A stretch of 64,000 bases of DNA from Salinibacterium sp. UTAS2018 (GCF_004118935.1 NZ_CP035375.1:2356001-2420000), one strand, 5' to 3'; shown: positions 1 through 8,959, counted from the stretch's first letter. Notes: generated by a model not told the origin, from the letters alone. Program-made: numbers and translations.

Positions 1-348
1 CGCGGCGTTCACGACCGTGGAACATTCGCCCGGCTTTGCGCCGACCGAGCGAGACAGGATCTCGGTGCGGGCGTTGAGCGCCCCGATCTTCCACAGCGGA
101 ATCTTGCTCCCTGAGGCAACGCCGCGCATCTCATCAGCGAGATCGGCGCTCCACGCTTCGGTGACCACGACGGCTTGCTCGCCGTGCTTCTGCACCTCGG
201 CGCGAGGGATGCCCGAGGTCTCGAACAGGTCGAGGTAGATCTCGACTCCCTGACGCAGCGCCTCGGCGGTGTCGAGCCCGCGAGAGAGCCCGCGCTGAAA
301 CGCATCCACTGAATCGATGCGGATGATGGTGGGTGTCGTGCCGGTCAT
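1..348 (-). CDS. C45-family acyltransferase/peptidase, 3' end cut by window edge
   Basis: Only the first 116 codons are inside the window and there is no stop. The translation ends in a Gly-Glu-Cys-Ser-Thr-Val-Val stretch at residues 108-114, preceded by Asn-Ala-Arg-Thr-Glu. This is how the mature N-terminus looks in the acyl-CoA:6-aminopenicillanate acyltransferase/C45 peptidase family, where Cys109 would be the autoproteolytic nucleophile. The ATG overlaps the stop of the upstream ABC ATPase as ATGA, so it is the last visible gene of the oligopeptide transport operon. Inferred role: hydrolysis or acyl transfer on an imported amide or peptide. The family is known from fungal penicillin biosynthesis and from many bacterial amidohydrolases of unknown substrate. 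Confidence 0.72.
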   Translation of the reverse strand, partial: MTGTTPTIIRIDSVDAFQRGLSRGLDTAEALRQGVEIYLDLFETSGIPRAEVQKHGEQAVVVTEAWSADLADEMRGVASGSKIPLWKIGALNARTEILSRSVGAKPGECSTVVNAA

Positions 349-1172
349 GAAGCGATCTCTTCTCGAAGCTTGGCGATCATTCCGCGTTGTGGTTTCCAGC
401 CCGGGCGCGGAGCGCAGGCGAGCAATAGGCGGGTGTACGGATGCTGGGGTGCGGTGAGCACTTCGGTGGTCGTTCCGCGTTCAACGATGGTTCCCTTGCG
501 CATCACGACCACCTGGTCAGCGATCATCTGCACGACAGAGAGGTCGTGAGTGATGAAGAGGTAGGTGAGCCCCTGCGAGACGCGCAGCTCGGCTAGGAGC
601 TCCAAGATTTGCGCCTGCACTGTTACGTCGAGCGCCGCGACCGACTCATCGAGCACGATGACCGAGGGGTTGGCGGCCAGCGCGCGAGCGATAGCCACGC
701 GCTGTTTCTGGCCGCCGGACAGTTCGCTCGGCAGGGCATCCATGAATCGTGTTTCAAGCCCCACGAGCGTGAATAGCTCGGCACAGCGTTCGCGTCGGGC
801 GGGACCGCTGAGATCGGCGTGGGCACGCAGAACCTCGTCAACGGCAACCCGCACGGGCAGCCGACGGTTCAACGAACTTTGCGGGTCCTGAAACACCATT
901 TGGATGTCGCGGGCCCGGCGCCGCAGTTCCTTGCGGTTCGCGCGCGGGGCGACGGGCTCACCGTTGACAGACACCTCGCCGGAGTCGGGAGTTTCGAGCC
1001 CCACGATGATGCGCGCGAGGGTGGTTTTGCCCGAACCGGATTCGCCCACGACGGCCAGGCACGAGCCCTTGTCGATCGTGAGCGAGACGGCATCGAGCGC
1101 CGTCATGCGCTTCTTGGGGCCGGTGGGAAACGTCTTGGTCAAGCTGGTTACGATGATTGCTGGCGTGGTCAT
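345..1172 (-). CDS. Oligopeptide/dipeptide ABC transporter ATPase, OppF/DppF type
   Basis: A 275-residue cytoplasmic ATPase that powers peptide-type import. It has a Walker A GESGSGKTT, signature LSGGQKQRVAIARAL and a Walker B with DESVAALD, where most relatives have DEP; the Ser in place of Pro is a mild oddity. The C-terminal 'PQHPYTRLLL' is the hallmark of the Opp/Dpp class. I start at the ATG at 1172 because it overlaps the stop of the preceding ATPase gene as ATGA; the frame stays open further upstream inside that gene, but this would give an unlikely Arg-rich extension. It is translated between the other ATPase and the C45 hydrolase. Confidence 0.9.
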   Translation of the reverse strand: MTTPAIIVTSLTKTFPTGPKKRMTALDAVSLTIDKGSCLAVVGESGSGKTTLARIIVGLETPDSGEVSVNGEPVAPRANRKELRRRARDIQMVFQDPQSSLNRRLPVRVAVDEVLRAHADLSGPARRERCAELFTLVGLETRFMDALPSELSGGQKQRVAIARALAANPSVIVLDESVAALDVTVQAQILELLAELRVSQGLTYLFITHDLSVVQMIADQVVVMRKGTIVERGTTTEVLTAPQHPYTRLLLACAPRPGWKPQRGMIAKLREEIAS

Positions 1173-1966
1173 GGTGTCGTGTCGCCTTCCAGAGTCCAGG
1201 TGATTCCCGCGGGGCGCGATTCCATCAGGGAGCGCGTGTACGGATGCTGGGGGTTGTCGCGAAGCTGCTCCGGTAGCCCGATTTCCACGATTTCGCCATC
1301 TTTCATGACGGCGATGCGGTCGCACACGGCGGCGGCGAGGTCGAGGTCGTGGGTGACGAAGAGCATGGCCATGCCGAGCTCGTGGCGGCACTCGTCGAGA
1401 ATGGCCATCACTTCAGCTTGGGTGGTGACGTCGAGGGCGGTGGTGGGTTCGTCGGCGAGCATGAGCCGCGGCTTGCCCGCGATCGCTCCGGCGATGACGA
1501 CGCGCTGCAGCATGCCGCCCGACAACTGGTGCGGGTAGGAACGCAGTACGCGCTCCACGGCATCGATGCCGACTTGCTCGAGCAGTTCGCCGGCCCGCAG
1601 CCGAGCGGTGCGAGTGGGCTGGCCTTGAGCGTCGTGCATTCCCTCGATGAGGTAGCGCTCGACGGGCAGGACAGGATTGAGAACCGCGTGTGGATTCTGG
1701 GCGATCATCGAAACATCGTTGGCCCGCATCCGCCGCAGTTCTTCGCCACGGAGGGCGCGAACGTCGACGTCGTCGAGGGTGATGGAGCCGGTGACTTCGG
1801 AGCCGGTGGGCTCGATCTGCAGAATTGAGCGCAGGGTCATCGACTTGCCGCTGCCGGATTCGCCGACGAGTCCGACGGCTTCTCCGGTGGCGACAGCAAG
1901 GGAGACATCGCGCAGAATCTGGCGGTCAGCGCCGATCGTGAGTGAGAGGCTGGTGATATCGAGCAT
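1169..1966 (-). CDS. Oligopeptide/dipeptide ABC transporter ATPase, OppD/DppD type
   Basis: A 265-residue ATPase, partner of the OppF-like subunit. Visible motifs are Walker A GESGSGKS near residue 36, signature LSGGMLQRVVIAGAI, Walker B LMLADEPTTALD, and the Opp-class C-terminal 'NPQHPYTRSLM' segment. The start codon shares one base with the stop of the upstream permease gene (TGATG), and its own stop overlaps the next ATPase start, so all components are translationally coupled. It is about 60 residues shorter than many OppD proteins, as expected if the C-terminal cysteine-rich extension is missing. Confidence 0.9.
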   Translation of the reverse strand: MLDITSLSLTIGADRQILRDVSLAVATGEAVGLVGESGSGKSMTLRSILQIEPTGSEVTGSITLDDVDVRALRGEELRRMRANDVSMIAQNPHAVLNPVLPVERYLIEGMHDAQGQPTRTARLRAGELLEQVGIDAVERVLRSYPHQLSGGMLQRVVIAGAIAGKPRLMLADEPTTALDVTTQAEVMAILDECRHELGMAMLFVTHDLDLAAAVCDRIAVMKDGEIVEIGLPEQLRDNPQHPYTRSLMESRPAGITWTLEGDTTP

Positions 1967-2793
1967 CAGGCTTTCCTCCCTGCAGCGGCACGGCCGCCGA
2001 GTCGTTCGCCGACATAGCCGACTGCTGCCACGGTGATCACGATGCTGAGGCCCGCGAGCACGCTCTCGGCGGGGTAGCCGTTGAGCAGCGATTGTTGACC
2101 GTTCGACACCATGAGTCCCCAGTCAGCTGCGGGCGGTTGAACACCCAAACCGAGGAACGACAGTGCGGCGAGCTCGATCATGGCGAAACCAAAGTTGATG
2201 GTGGCACCCGTAACAATGAGCGGGGCAACATTGGGCAAGAGGTGACGCACGGTGATGACGGCGCCGGGGATTCCCTGGAGTTCAGGGGAGCGGATGTACG
2301 GCAGGTTGCGTTCGCGCATTGCCATGCTGCGCACCACACGTGCCGAATACGGAATATACGCAACCGCCAGTGCGAGTGCCGCCGTGGTGAGGCTCGGGCC
2401 GAAGACCGCAATCGCGAGCATCGCGAGCAGCAGGTTCGGGAATGCGAAGAGCAGGTCGAGAAGGCGGCTGAGCGCCGAGTCGACGAAGCCACCAAACCAG
2501 ACCGCGGTGAGCGCGATGCCGGTACCGAAGATAGCGGTGATGACCACGACGATGAGCGGCCCGGTCAAGCTCGAGCGAGCTCCCCACACCAGTCGCGAGA
2601 AGATGTCGCGGCCGGCCTGGTCGGTGCCGAACCAGTGCTCGGCAGACATGCCTTGGTAGCGCTGGGTGACGGATCCGATGGTCGGATCGTAGGGGGCAAT
2701 GATCGGGGCGAGGAGCGCGCCGAGAACCACCACGAGGATGATGCCGCAGGCAATGAGCCCCAGCGTTCCCATTCGTTCAGCGAATTGTTTCAT
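1966..2793 (-). CDS. ABC transporter permease, OppC/DppC type
   Basis: A 275-residue inner-membrane permease. An N-terminal membrane segment is followed by a short external loop holding the family motif HWFGTDQAGRDIFSRLVWGA (residues about 52-71), then about five more membrane segments and the cytoplasmic coupling loop near RSPELQGIPG. It overlaps the OppB-like permease by ATGA and forms the heterodimeric channel with it. The final residues are positively charged, consistent with a cytoplasmic C-terminus. Confidence 0.9.
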   Translation of the reverse strand: MKQFAERMGTLGLIACGIILVVVLGALLAPIIAPYDPTIGSVTQRYQGMSAEHWFGTDQAGRDIFSRLVWGARSSLTGPLIVVVITAIFGTGIALTAVWFGGFVDSALSRLLDLLFAFPNLLLAMLAIAVFGPSLTTAALALAVAYIPYSARVVRSMAMRERNLPYIRSPELQGIPGAVITVRHLLPNVAPLIVTGATINFGFAMIELAALSFLGLGVQPPAADWGLMVSNGQQSLLNGYPAESVLAGLSIVITVAAVGYVGERLGGRAAAGRKA

Positions 2794-3731
2794 CGGGTCT
2801 GCTGCACTTTCACTCGCGGATCGATGGAGGCATAGAGGAGGTCAACGAGAAGGTTGATCACACCGAAAGCAGCAACGAGCACAATCGCGATGGCTTGAAC
2901 GACCGCGAAGTCTTTGCGCTGCACGGCGTCGACGAGCAGGGTGCCGATGCCGTCGAGCGTGAAGGCGTACTCCACGACGAACGAACCGGCGATGAGGCCC
3001 GCAATGTGAACGCCGACGATCGTGCTGACCGGCAGCATCGAGTTGCGGATGACGTGGCGGCGCATGACGAGGCCCTCGGCAACGCCGCGGGCGCGAGCCA
3101 TTACCGAGTGTTCGGAGTCGCGCTCTTCGCGAATGGAGGTGCGCGTGATTCGCGCTACCACTGCCGCCGACGGCAGGGCGAGGGCGAGTGCCGGAAGGGT
3201 GAGGTGCCAGATGCGGTCGAAGAAACCGTCACCCGAGCCGAAGACGGGGAACCAGCCGAGGCCCACGCTGAAGATGCTCATCAGGATGAGAGCGGCGAAG
3301 AAGGTAGGGATGGCGAAGCCGAGGTTGGAGCCGAGCAGCACTACCTTGTCGACGATGCCGCCCTTGGTGCCGGCAACGATGCCGAGACCGACGCCCAACA
3401 CGATGATGATGATGGCGGCAAGGGAGACCAGCATGAGCGTGGTCGGGAGGCGCCCGGCGAGGAGGTCGCCGACATCCTGCTGGTTGGCGAGCGAGCGACC
3501 GAAGTCACCCTGAAGAACGTTGATGAACCAGTTCCAGAAACGCACGAGGAAGGGATCGTCGAGGGAGTACTGGGCGCGAATCGCAGCGAGCACCTCGGGA
3601 CTGACGGTTCGACCCTGAACCAGAAAGTTCTCGGGGCTGCCCGGAGCCGCATACATGGCGGCAAAAACAAGAAAGCTGGAGGCGATGAGGACCCCGATGA
3701 GGGCCGCCAGTCGTCGAAGGATGAAAGTCAC
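2790..3731 (-). CDS. ABC transporter permease, OppB/DppB type
   Basis: A 313-residue permease with six predicted membrane segments. The N-terminal segment, the 'YAAPGSPENFLVQG' region and the 'GDFGRSLANQQDV' external loop are typical of OppB/DppB. The inner-membrane coupling loop (EERDSEHSVMARARGV) lies near residue 210. It follows the substrate-binding lipoprotein gene after 69 bases that contain a strong hairpin, so its expression relative to the binding protein may be reduced post-transcriptionally. Confidence 0.9.
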   Translation of the reverse strand: MTFILRRLAALIGVLIASSFLVFAAMYAAPGSPENFLVQGRTVSPEVLAAIRAQYSLDDPFLVRFWNWFINVLQGDFGRSLANQQDVGDLLAGRLPTTLMLVSLAAIIIIVLGVGLGIVAGTKGGIVDKVVLLGSNLGFAIPTFFAALILMSIFSVGLGWFPVFGSGDGFFDRIWHLTLPALALALPSAAVVARITRTSIREERDSEHSVMARARGVAEGLVMRRHVIRNSMLPVSTIVGVHIAGLIAGSFVVEYAFTLDGIGTLLVDAVQRKDFAVVQAIAIVLVAAFGVINLLVDLLYASIDPRVKVQQTR

Positions 3732-3761
3732 TGCGGTGTCTACTTCCGTGGGGATGAAACC

Positions 3762-3792
3762 CGAGGGCTGCCAGCCGAAGCGGCAGCCCTCG
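3762..3792 (-). terminator. 11-bp GC-rich hairpin between binding protein and permease genes
   Basis: The arms 3762-3772 and 3782-3792 are perfectly complementary with a 9-nt loop and no T tract follows. Hairpins at this position in ABC operons usually act as partial terminators or 3' stabilisers, which raises the binding protein above the membrane components. The function here is inferred. Confidence 0.55.
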
Positions 3793-3800
3793 AGGATGAA

Positions 3801-5435
3801 CTATTCGCCCGAAGCGCCGAGGTCGGCAGCCCAGGGGTAGTACAGGTAGACGAAGGATGCCGGAGCACCCGTCACGCCATCCTTCATGAAGAGTCGAACG
3901 GCGGGGTCAACGATCGGGATCCACGGAAGGTCTTCCATGGCAGCTTCTTGAACCTGGTTGACGAGCAGGGCGCGCTCGCCGTCGTCGGTGGCTGCTGCGG
4001 CTTCGCTTAGGAGCGAGTCGATCTCGGGGTTGCTGTATTCGCTGTAGTTCTGCGAACCGTCGGTGCCAACAATCGCGCGCAGGAACGAGAGCGGATCCGG
4101 CACATCCATGTAGTTGTAGGTGACGAAAGCGTCGTGACCTTCACGTGCGGCGGGGTCGGAGAAGAAGGCACCGAACTGTGCGCTGGGAACACCTTCGGGT
4201 TCAACCGTGAGCCCGATTTCGCGAGCACCATTGGCGATTTCCGAAATGATGTCGGCGTAGTAGGTGCGCTCGGAGGGGTACACGATCGAGATCGGCTGAG
4301 TGATGTCAACCGTGGCGTTCTCGAGAACCTTCTTGGCTCCTTCGATGTCGATCGCGGTTTCGGCGAGGTCATCGCGACCTGCCGTGAACTCGCTGTCGCC
4401 GTAAGCCCAACCATTGTTGGGGACGAGTGAGCGGGAGGCGGAAGCCGTGCCCTCGAAGACCGTCGCGGCGATGGCATCCCGGTCGGTGGCCATCATGAGA
4501 GCCTGACGAACTGCGGGGTCAGCAAAAGCGCCGTTTCCGGTGCCGATGATGGCGACGAGCTGAAGCGAGTTGCCGAGGTAGAGCGTTCCGGCTTCGGATT
4601 TCTCCAGCGTCGGCAGTGCTCCGAGCGGAACATCGTACGAACCGTCGATCGCGCCGGTGTCGAGCGCGGTCGCGATCGACGCGGAGTCGACGATGAAGTT
4701 GATGTCGACCTGAGTGGTCTTGGCCTGCTTGGCGGTGTTCCAGTAGTTCTCGTTCTTGATGAGCGAGATCGACTGACCCTGATCCCATTCGCCTACCGAG
4801 TATGGCCCGGTGCACATGACCTGCCCGGTGGGGTTTCCGTAGCTATCGCCGGCAGCTTCGCGGTGCGCTTGCTGCACGATGGTTCCCGCGGGAGTGACCA
4901 TGTAGGAGTTGAAGGTGGCATCAGGCTCGGTGAGCGTCACGGTGACTTCCCAGTCATCCGTCTTCTCGACCGAAGCGATGTTGCTGATGAGGCCGCCGGC
5001 CCAGTAGCTGCCTTCGTTGGCATCCGCGTGGCGACCCAAGCTGAACACGACGTCGTCGGCGGTCATTTCGGCGCCATCCCAGAACTCGACGCCCTGACGG
5101 ATGGTGTAAATGTAGGTGAGGTCGTCGGGGGTTTCGAGCTTTTCGGCCAGCCCCGGCTCAATTGAAAAGTCGGGCTGCAACTGCATGAGGCCTTCACACA
5201 GGTTGGCGACGACGGTGTTCTCGGGATAGTTGAACGACTTGATGGGGTCAATCGACGCTGGCTCTCCGAAGGGGAGGTTCCAGGTCACCAGGTCGAGCTC
5301 GCCTGTGGCTGCGGGAGTCGTGGTGAGAAGGTCGTTGGTATCGATGCTGGATGAGCTGCCGCCGCTGGTGCCCGCGGCACAGCCAGTCAGCGCGATGGCA
5401 AGAATGCTGCCGATCGCGATTGCTTGTTTCTTCAT
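3801..5435 (-). CDS. Substrate-binding lipoprotein of oligopeptide-type ABC transporter
   Basis: A 544-residue SBP_bac_5 (DppA/OppA-like) protein. The first 19 residues form a lipoprotein signal ending in the lipobox LTGC, followed by a Gly/Ser-rich linker. The family-typical 'VEFWDGAEMTADDVVFSL' lies near residue 120 and a C-terminal region of class II fold follows. I chose the ATG at 5435 because AGGAG sits 7 bases upstream and the signal peptide then begins with Met-Lys-Lys; the open frame continues 55 codons further, into the operator region. It is the first gene of the operon. Ligand unknown: the C45 hydrolase downstream hints at an amide or peptide. Confidence 0.92.
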   Translation of the reverse strand: MKKQAIAIGSILAIALTGCAAGTSGGSSSSIDTNDLLTTTPAATGELDLVTWNLPFGEPASIDPIKSFNYPENTVVANLCEGLMQLQPDFSIEPGLAEKLETPDDLTYIYTIRQGVEFWDGAEMTADDVVFSLGRHADANEGSYWAGGLISNIASVEKTDDWEVTVTLTEPDATFNSYMVTPAGTIVQQAHREAAGDSYGNPTGQVMCTGPYSVGEWDQGQSISLIKNENYWNTAKQAKTTQVDINFIVDSASIATALDTGAIDGSYDVPLGALPTLEKSEAGTLYLGNSLQLVAIIGTGNGAFADPAVRQALMMATDRDAIAATVFEGTASASRSLVPNNGWAYGDSEFTAGRDDLAETAIDIEGAKKVLENATVDITQPISIVYPSERTYYADIISEIANGAREIGLTVEPEGVPSAQFGAFFSDPAAREGHDAFVTYNYMDVPDPLSFLRAIVGTDGSQNYSEYSNPEIDSLLSEAAAATDDGERALLVNQVQEAAMEDLPWIPIVDPAVRLFMKDGVTGAPASFVYLYYPWAADLGASGE

Positions 5436-5501
5436 TGAATTGCTCCTAGGTAGATAGAACCCGAACGCTAAGACGCTTGATGTGTGTGAAAACCTAGTCG
5501 A

Positions 5502-5538
5502 CCAAAACGTTTTGGGGGAGATATTGCCAAAACGTTTT
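5502..5538. promoter_or_regulatory. Twin LacI-family operators in divergent promoter region
   Basis: A perfect 14-bp palindrome with core AAAACGTTTT lies at 5502-5515 and the same 10-bp core recurs at 5529-5538. The centres are 25 bp apart. The central CG-containing palindrome is the classic LacI/GalR operator form, and it lies between the ABC operon and the lacI-type gene, so the regulator probably controls both. Confidence 0.75.
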
Positions 5539-5569
5539 ACATTCCGGAAATGCGCGCTAGCCTGCCAGA

Positions 5570-6607
5570 GTGAGTACAGCGAGAGGGCGACGACGATCAA
5601 CCATCCACGATGTGGCGAGGCACGCCGGGGTCTCCATCACCACGGTGTCGCACTCCCTCAACGGCAAAGGAGTGGTCGCCAAAGCCACGCGCCAACGGGT
5701 CATCGAGGTCGCCGCCGAGCTGGGCTATAGCGCGGATGCCATCGCGCGCGGTCTGCGCAGCAACCGGCTTGGATTGCTCGGCCTCGTCATCCGCCCCCTC
5801 GACACTCTCGGCTCGTATCAGCCCGAGGGAGTTGACTACTTTCTGCGGTTCGCCGGAGCTGCAGCGGTGGAAGCCTTGGACTGCGGTTACGGCCTTGTGC
5901 TCATGCGCGACCCCACCGCCGGTAACGCCCCCGGCATCGCGCTTGCGGCCGACGGTTTCATCATTTCTGACCCGCTCGCCGGCGACCCAGTGATCGATTT
6001 GCTCACGCGAAACGCGATCCCGCTTGTTGCGGTGGGGCGCGATGTTGAGCGGCCCGACTTCACCGCCTGGCTCGGTGGCGGCACACTGCACAATGTCGAC
6101 AGCGTCATCGCGCACCTCAGCGAACGCGGGGCTCAGCGCATCGCTCTCGTCACGGGAACTGACCCCAACTCGTGGAACGCCGACAGCGAGAGTTCGTATC
6201 GCGAATGGGCGGCTGGCCGTAAGCAGGCGCCCATTGTTTACAACCAAGACGAGCGACTGGGCGAGGAGGGCGGTCGCGAGATTGCCGAGGAGCTGCTGGC
6301 TTCGGATGCGCCACTACCGGATGCGATCTACTGCCTCACGGGGCGGCATGCGGCCGGTATTCAGGCCGGGCTGCAGGCCGCGGGGCATCGCATTCCGGAG
6401 GACGTAATGATCGTCGCCGGCTCCGACTCGGAGCAGACCCGCAACAGTGCCCCGCCGATCACGTCGGTCGATCTTGCGCCCGAAGCGACGGCAAAAGCTG
6501 CCGTCGTGTACCTCGTGGCGTTGCTCGAAGCCGCCGACGACGACCAGCCGTCGCCGCCCGAGATCGAGTATGAGATTCGCGAGCGGGCGTCGACGCAGCG
6601 GGGTTAG
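5570..6607 (+). CDS. LacI-family transcriptional regulator
   Basis: A 345-residue repressor. The N-terminal helix-turn-helix (TIHDVARHAGVSITTVSHSL, residues 11-30) and hinge helix (ELGYSADAIARGLR, about 50-63) are clear, followed by a type-1 periplasmic-binding-like ligand domain. The GTG at 5570 begins just before the arginine-rich N-terminus. It is divergent from the oligopeptide-type operon and flanked by its likely operators. LacI regulators usually sense sugars, while the transporter is of peptide class; such pairings occur for glycoside or opine-like ligands, so the inducer stays open. Confidence 0.9.
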   Translation: MSTARGRRRSTIHDVARHAGVSITTVSHSLNGKGVVAKATRQRVIEVAAELGYSADAIARGLRSNRLGLLGLVIRPLDTLGSYQPEGVDYFLRFAGAAAVEALDCGYGLVLMRDPTAGNAPGIALAADGFIISDPLAGDPVIDLLTRNAIPLVAVGRDVERPDFTAWLGGGTLHNVDSVIAHLSERGAQRIALVTGTDPNSWNADSESSYREWAAGRKQAPIVYNQDERLGEEGGREIAEELLASDAPLPDAIYCLTGRHAAGIQAGLQAAGHRIPEDVMIVAGSDSEQTRNSAPPITSVDLAPEATAKAAVVYLVALLEAADDDQPSPPEIEYEIRERASTQRG

Positions 6608-6622
6608 AGCGGCAGGGTGTTT

Positions 6623-6651
6623 CGCGCCGCGCGGTTCGAGGCAGCGGCGCG
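6623..6651. terminator. GC-rich hairpin between convergent genes
   Basis: 8-bp perfect arms at 6623-6630 and 6644-6651 lie between the converging lacI-type and amine oxidase genes. No clear T tract, so a bidirectional terminator is only plausible. Confidence 0.4.
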
Positions 6652-6665
6652 CTGTCGCGACGCGG

Positions 6666-8033
6666 CTAGAGCGGCGCAACCAATCCGTCGAACGAGAGCT
6701 CAGTTCCGAGAATGTTCTCGGCGGCGCGGTGACCGGAGCGCAGCGCCGCGGTGACGGTGGCGGGGTCATCCGTCCAGGTTGCTTCGCCGGCAAAGTGCAG
6801 CACGTTCTCGACCGGTGTGGCCATCAGGTCGTGGTCGTCCGGCGTGGATCCCGGGGTCATGTAGGCATACGACCCGTACGAGTAGGGATCGTCTTGCCAG
6901 CGCGTTACGAGCACGTCGTCGGGGTGCTCAACGCGCTCGCCGTAGAGGCCGCGCAGGGCATCGAGCACGGAGGAGCTGATCTTCTCGTCGCTCCAGTCAC
7001 GCGCCTCGATGGCGCTGGGGCCGGCCGCGAAGGTGAGCAGAGTGGGAACGCCGTGCAGATCGGTGAGGTCGTACCAGGAGTGCCACCACTTGCCTGCCTC
7101 GCCCTGCTGGCGAATCGCATAGACGTTCTCGTCCCAAAAGCGAGTGGGGAAGCGCAGGAAAACTTTCTCAAAGTTGTTCATCTCGAAGCCATCAATGGCG
7201 TGGGTGAGCCACTCGGGTAGTGCCGGCTCGAACGCAAGATCGCCGCTCTTGAGCACCCCAATCGGCACCGTTACGACAACGCGGTCTGCGGCGAACTCGC
7301 CGTGCGCTGTAGCGACCGTGGCGCCCTGCTTCGACCAGCGGATGCCGGTGACTACATGCTCGAGACGCACGTCGAGCCCCGCCGCAAGATTCGTTGCCAG
7401 CTCGTCGTAACCGTGGGGGAACACCACCTCGTCGCCGTCGACCGTGTCATCGTCGAGGCCGTGTGCATCGAGCAACCCGGCGTGCACGCCGTACTGCTCC
7501 TCGGAGCGGTGCAGCACGAACTCGCGCACGCGCTCCGCCCGATCGGGGTTCCAGCCGAGGGTGGAAAGCGCGGCGTCGGCCGCCTGCTCATAGTTTGAGC
7601 CGAGAGTGGAAGCCTGCACCGCCGTCGCAAGGTGCGCGTCGAAGGTGCTCACGTCATCCGCGAACTGGGCGACAGCGTCGTCGCTGAGGCGCTCGCCGGT
7701 GGGACTGTAATACGCGATGGGGCGGCCGGTGGGCTGGTAGCTGCCGACCGTGAACTCGACCGTGCGCATGCCGAAGGCGTTGACGATGTCGGTGAGGGGG
7801 TTGTCGTCGACGCCGTGAATCCAGGATGCTCCGCGGTCGGTGGCAACGTCGCCTGAGTGTTCGGTGTGGGTGCGGCCACCGGTGCGGTCGCGGGCTTCGA
7901 GCACGAGCACGCGCTGGCCGGACTGGGCGAGAAAGCGTGCCGCGGTGAGGCCGGAGACTCCGGCGCCGACCACGATCGTGTCGAAGAGTGCTGCGGCGGG
8001 GTCGACGGTGGGCGCGCTAGCGAAGTCGGTCAT
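6666..8033 (-). CDS. Flavin-dependent monoamine/polyamine oxidase
   Basis: A 455-residue FAD enzyme oxidising primary or polyamines to aldehydes or imines with H2O2 release. The dinucleotide-binding motif VVGAGVSGLTAARFL is near residue 22, followed by GGRTHTE and the substrate-domain 'RGASWIHGV'. The C-terminal FAD-closing motif is HFAGEATWTDDPATVTAAL. I start at the ATG at 8033; upstream codons in the open frame are cysteine- and arginine-rich and overlap the repeat described at 8032-8072. No signal peptide is visible, so it is likely cytoplasmic. The neighbours do not identify the amine. Confidence 0.88.
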   Translation of the reverse strand: MTDFASAPTVDPAAALFDTIVVGAGVSGLTAARFLAQSGQRVLVLEARDRTGGRTHTEHSGDVATDRGASWIHGVDDNPLTDIVNAFGMRTVEFTVGSYQPTGRPIAYYSPTGERLSDDAVAQFADDVSTFDAHLATAVQASTLGSNYEQAADAALSTLGWNPDRAERVREFVLHRSEEQYGVHAGLLDAHGLDDDTVDGDEVVFPHGYDELATNLAAGLDVRLEHVVTGIRWSKQGATVATAHGEFAADRVVVTVPIGVLKSGDLAFEPALPEWLTHAIDGFEMNNFEKVFLRFPTRFWDENVYAIRQQGEAGKWWHSWYDLTDLHGVPTLLTFAAGPSAIEARDWSDEKISSSVLDALRGLYGERVEHPDDVLVTRWQDDPYSYGSYAYMTPGSTPDDHDLMATPVENVLHFAGEATWTDDPATVTAALRSGHRAAENILGTELSFDGLVAPL

Positions 8034-8072
8034 GAGGTCACAGTAGCAACGCGGTGCTGGGTTCGGCTGACC
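8032..8072 (+). repeat. Imperfect direct repeat, left copy (partner at 14292-14332)
   Basis: 33 of 41 positions match 14292-14332 without gaps: both begin ATGAGGTCACAG and end TTCGGCTGACC, while the central seven bases are almost all different. The two copies enclose the accessory segment 8.1-14.3 kb. Confidence 0.6.
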
Positions 8073-8356
8073 TTGACGTTTATTTAGGGCGTACCTCAAG
8101 TGGACTGACGGTTCCTGGCTCTTTACACAAGCGAGAACGTCACGCTGCTCGTTGTGGGGGCGCTCCGGTTATTTTCGAAGTCTGTATTCGTCAGGTCGGC
8201 CTTATCCGTATTACGCCGCTCATTGTTGGGAGTGTAATCGCCGGTGGTGCCAGGTTGCTCACAACCGGCTTTGCGCTTGCCGGAGAGTCCAGTTCAATAT
8301 GTTCGCAACTGTTGGATCTTCTCCGCAGGAATTCTCCTGTATCTTCACTTCATCGG
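8073..8356. other. Intergenic stretch, no convincing gene
   Basis: About 280 bases between the amine oxidase start and the end of the ABC exporter operon. Short frames exist on both strands, but none has a ribosome-binding site or recognisable protein character. GC appears lower than upstream. Confidence 0.5.
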
Positions 8357-8959
8357 CTAGTTCTCGTACCGAGGTCCTCTTGGGGCGAACGTGATGTGAA
8401 GAATGCTGCCCAGCACAAACAACGAAAGAGCAATCACCCACGCGGTTGGTCCGGGGCTCCCCGAGTAAGCAAATCCCCAGATTTCGAATCCAATGATCTG
8501 GGTTGGGTTGAGGGTTGTTGGGGCAGCTATTGCGAGGACCGAAGACAAGCTCGCTAGACGCCGATCCACAAACTGTGCTGCGATTAGCCCCAGACCGAGC
8601 ATGCCTAGGAAAGCTCTAATGGGTGCCGCCCAACCAAGAGTCCCAGAATCGCCCATCAAAGCACACGCTACGACGAGCACGACAAGTGGGGCCGTTACGA
8701 CAAGAAGGAAGGACAGCATTCGCAACGGGTAAAGGGGCCGGGCAGCCATCCGCTCAAGGTAATGAAACGCTGAGTCGGTGCTATACAGAATGACGGCAAC
8801 TGCCGCGAACTGAGCGGGTACACCAAGTGGTATCGCTTCAAAAAATCCAGGATAGGAAATTTTGAATGCCCTCGAGCCCCAAAATGGCAACGAAGCCTCG
8901 AACACGGTGGCGAACAGAACGCACGCCAGAAGTGCGCGGCTCTTGAAGAAAAGCAGCAC
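8357..8959 (-). CDS. Integral membrane protein, last gene of ABC exporter operon
   Basis: A 200-residue protein with about five or six hydrophobic segments and no recognisable family motif. Its GTG start directly abuts the TAA of the 432-residue permease gene, so it is translationally coupled to it. Inferred role: second membrane subunit or an immunity/accessory factor for the ABC exporter. The hydrophilic C-terminus (ProArgGlyProArgTyr) would be cytoplasmic. Confidence 0.7.
   Translation of the reverse strand: MLLFFKSRALLACVLFATVFEASLPFWGSRAFKISYPGFFEAIPLGVPAQFAAVAVILYSTDSAFHYLERMAARPLYPLRMLSFLLVVTAPLVVLVVACALMGDSGTLGWAAPIRAFLGMLGLGLIAAQFVDRRLASLSSVLAIAAPTTLNPTQIIGFEIWGFAYSGSPGPTAWVIALSLFVLGSILHITFAPRGPRYEN

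Noticed and set aside
2895..4010. 371-codon rightward frame across the OppB-like permease
   Set aside because: Glu/Asp/His-rich antisense shadow without start signals.
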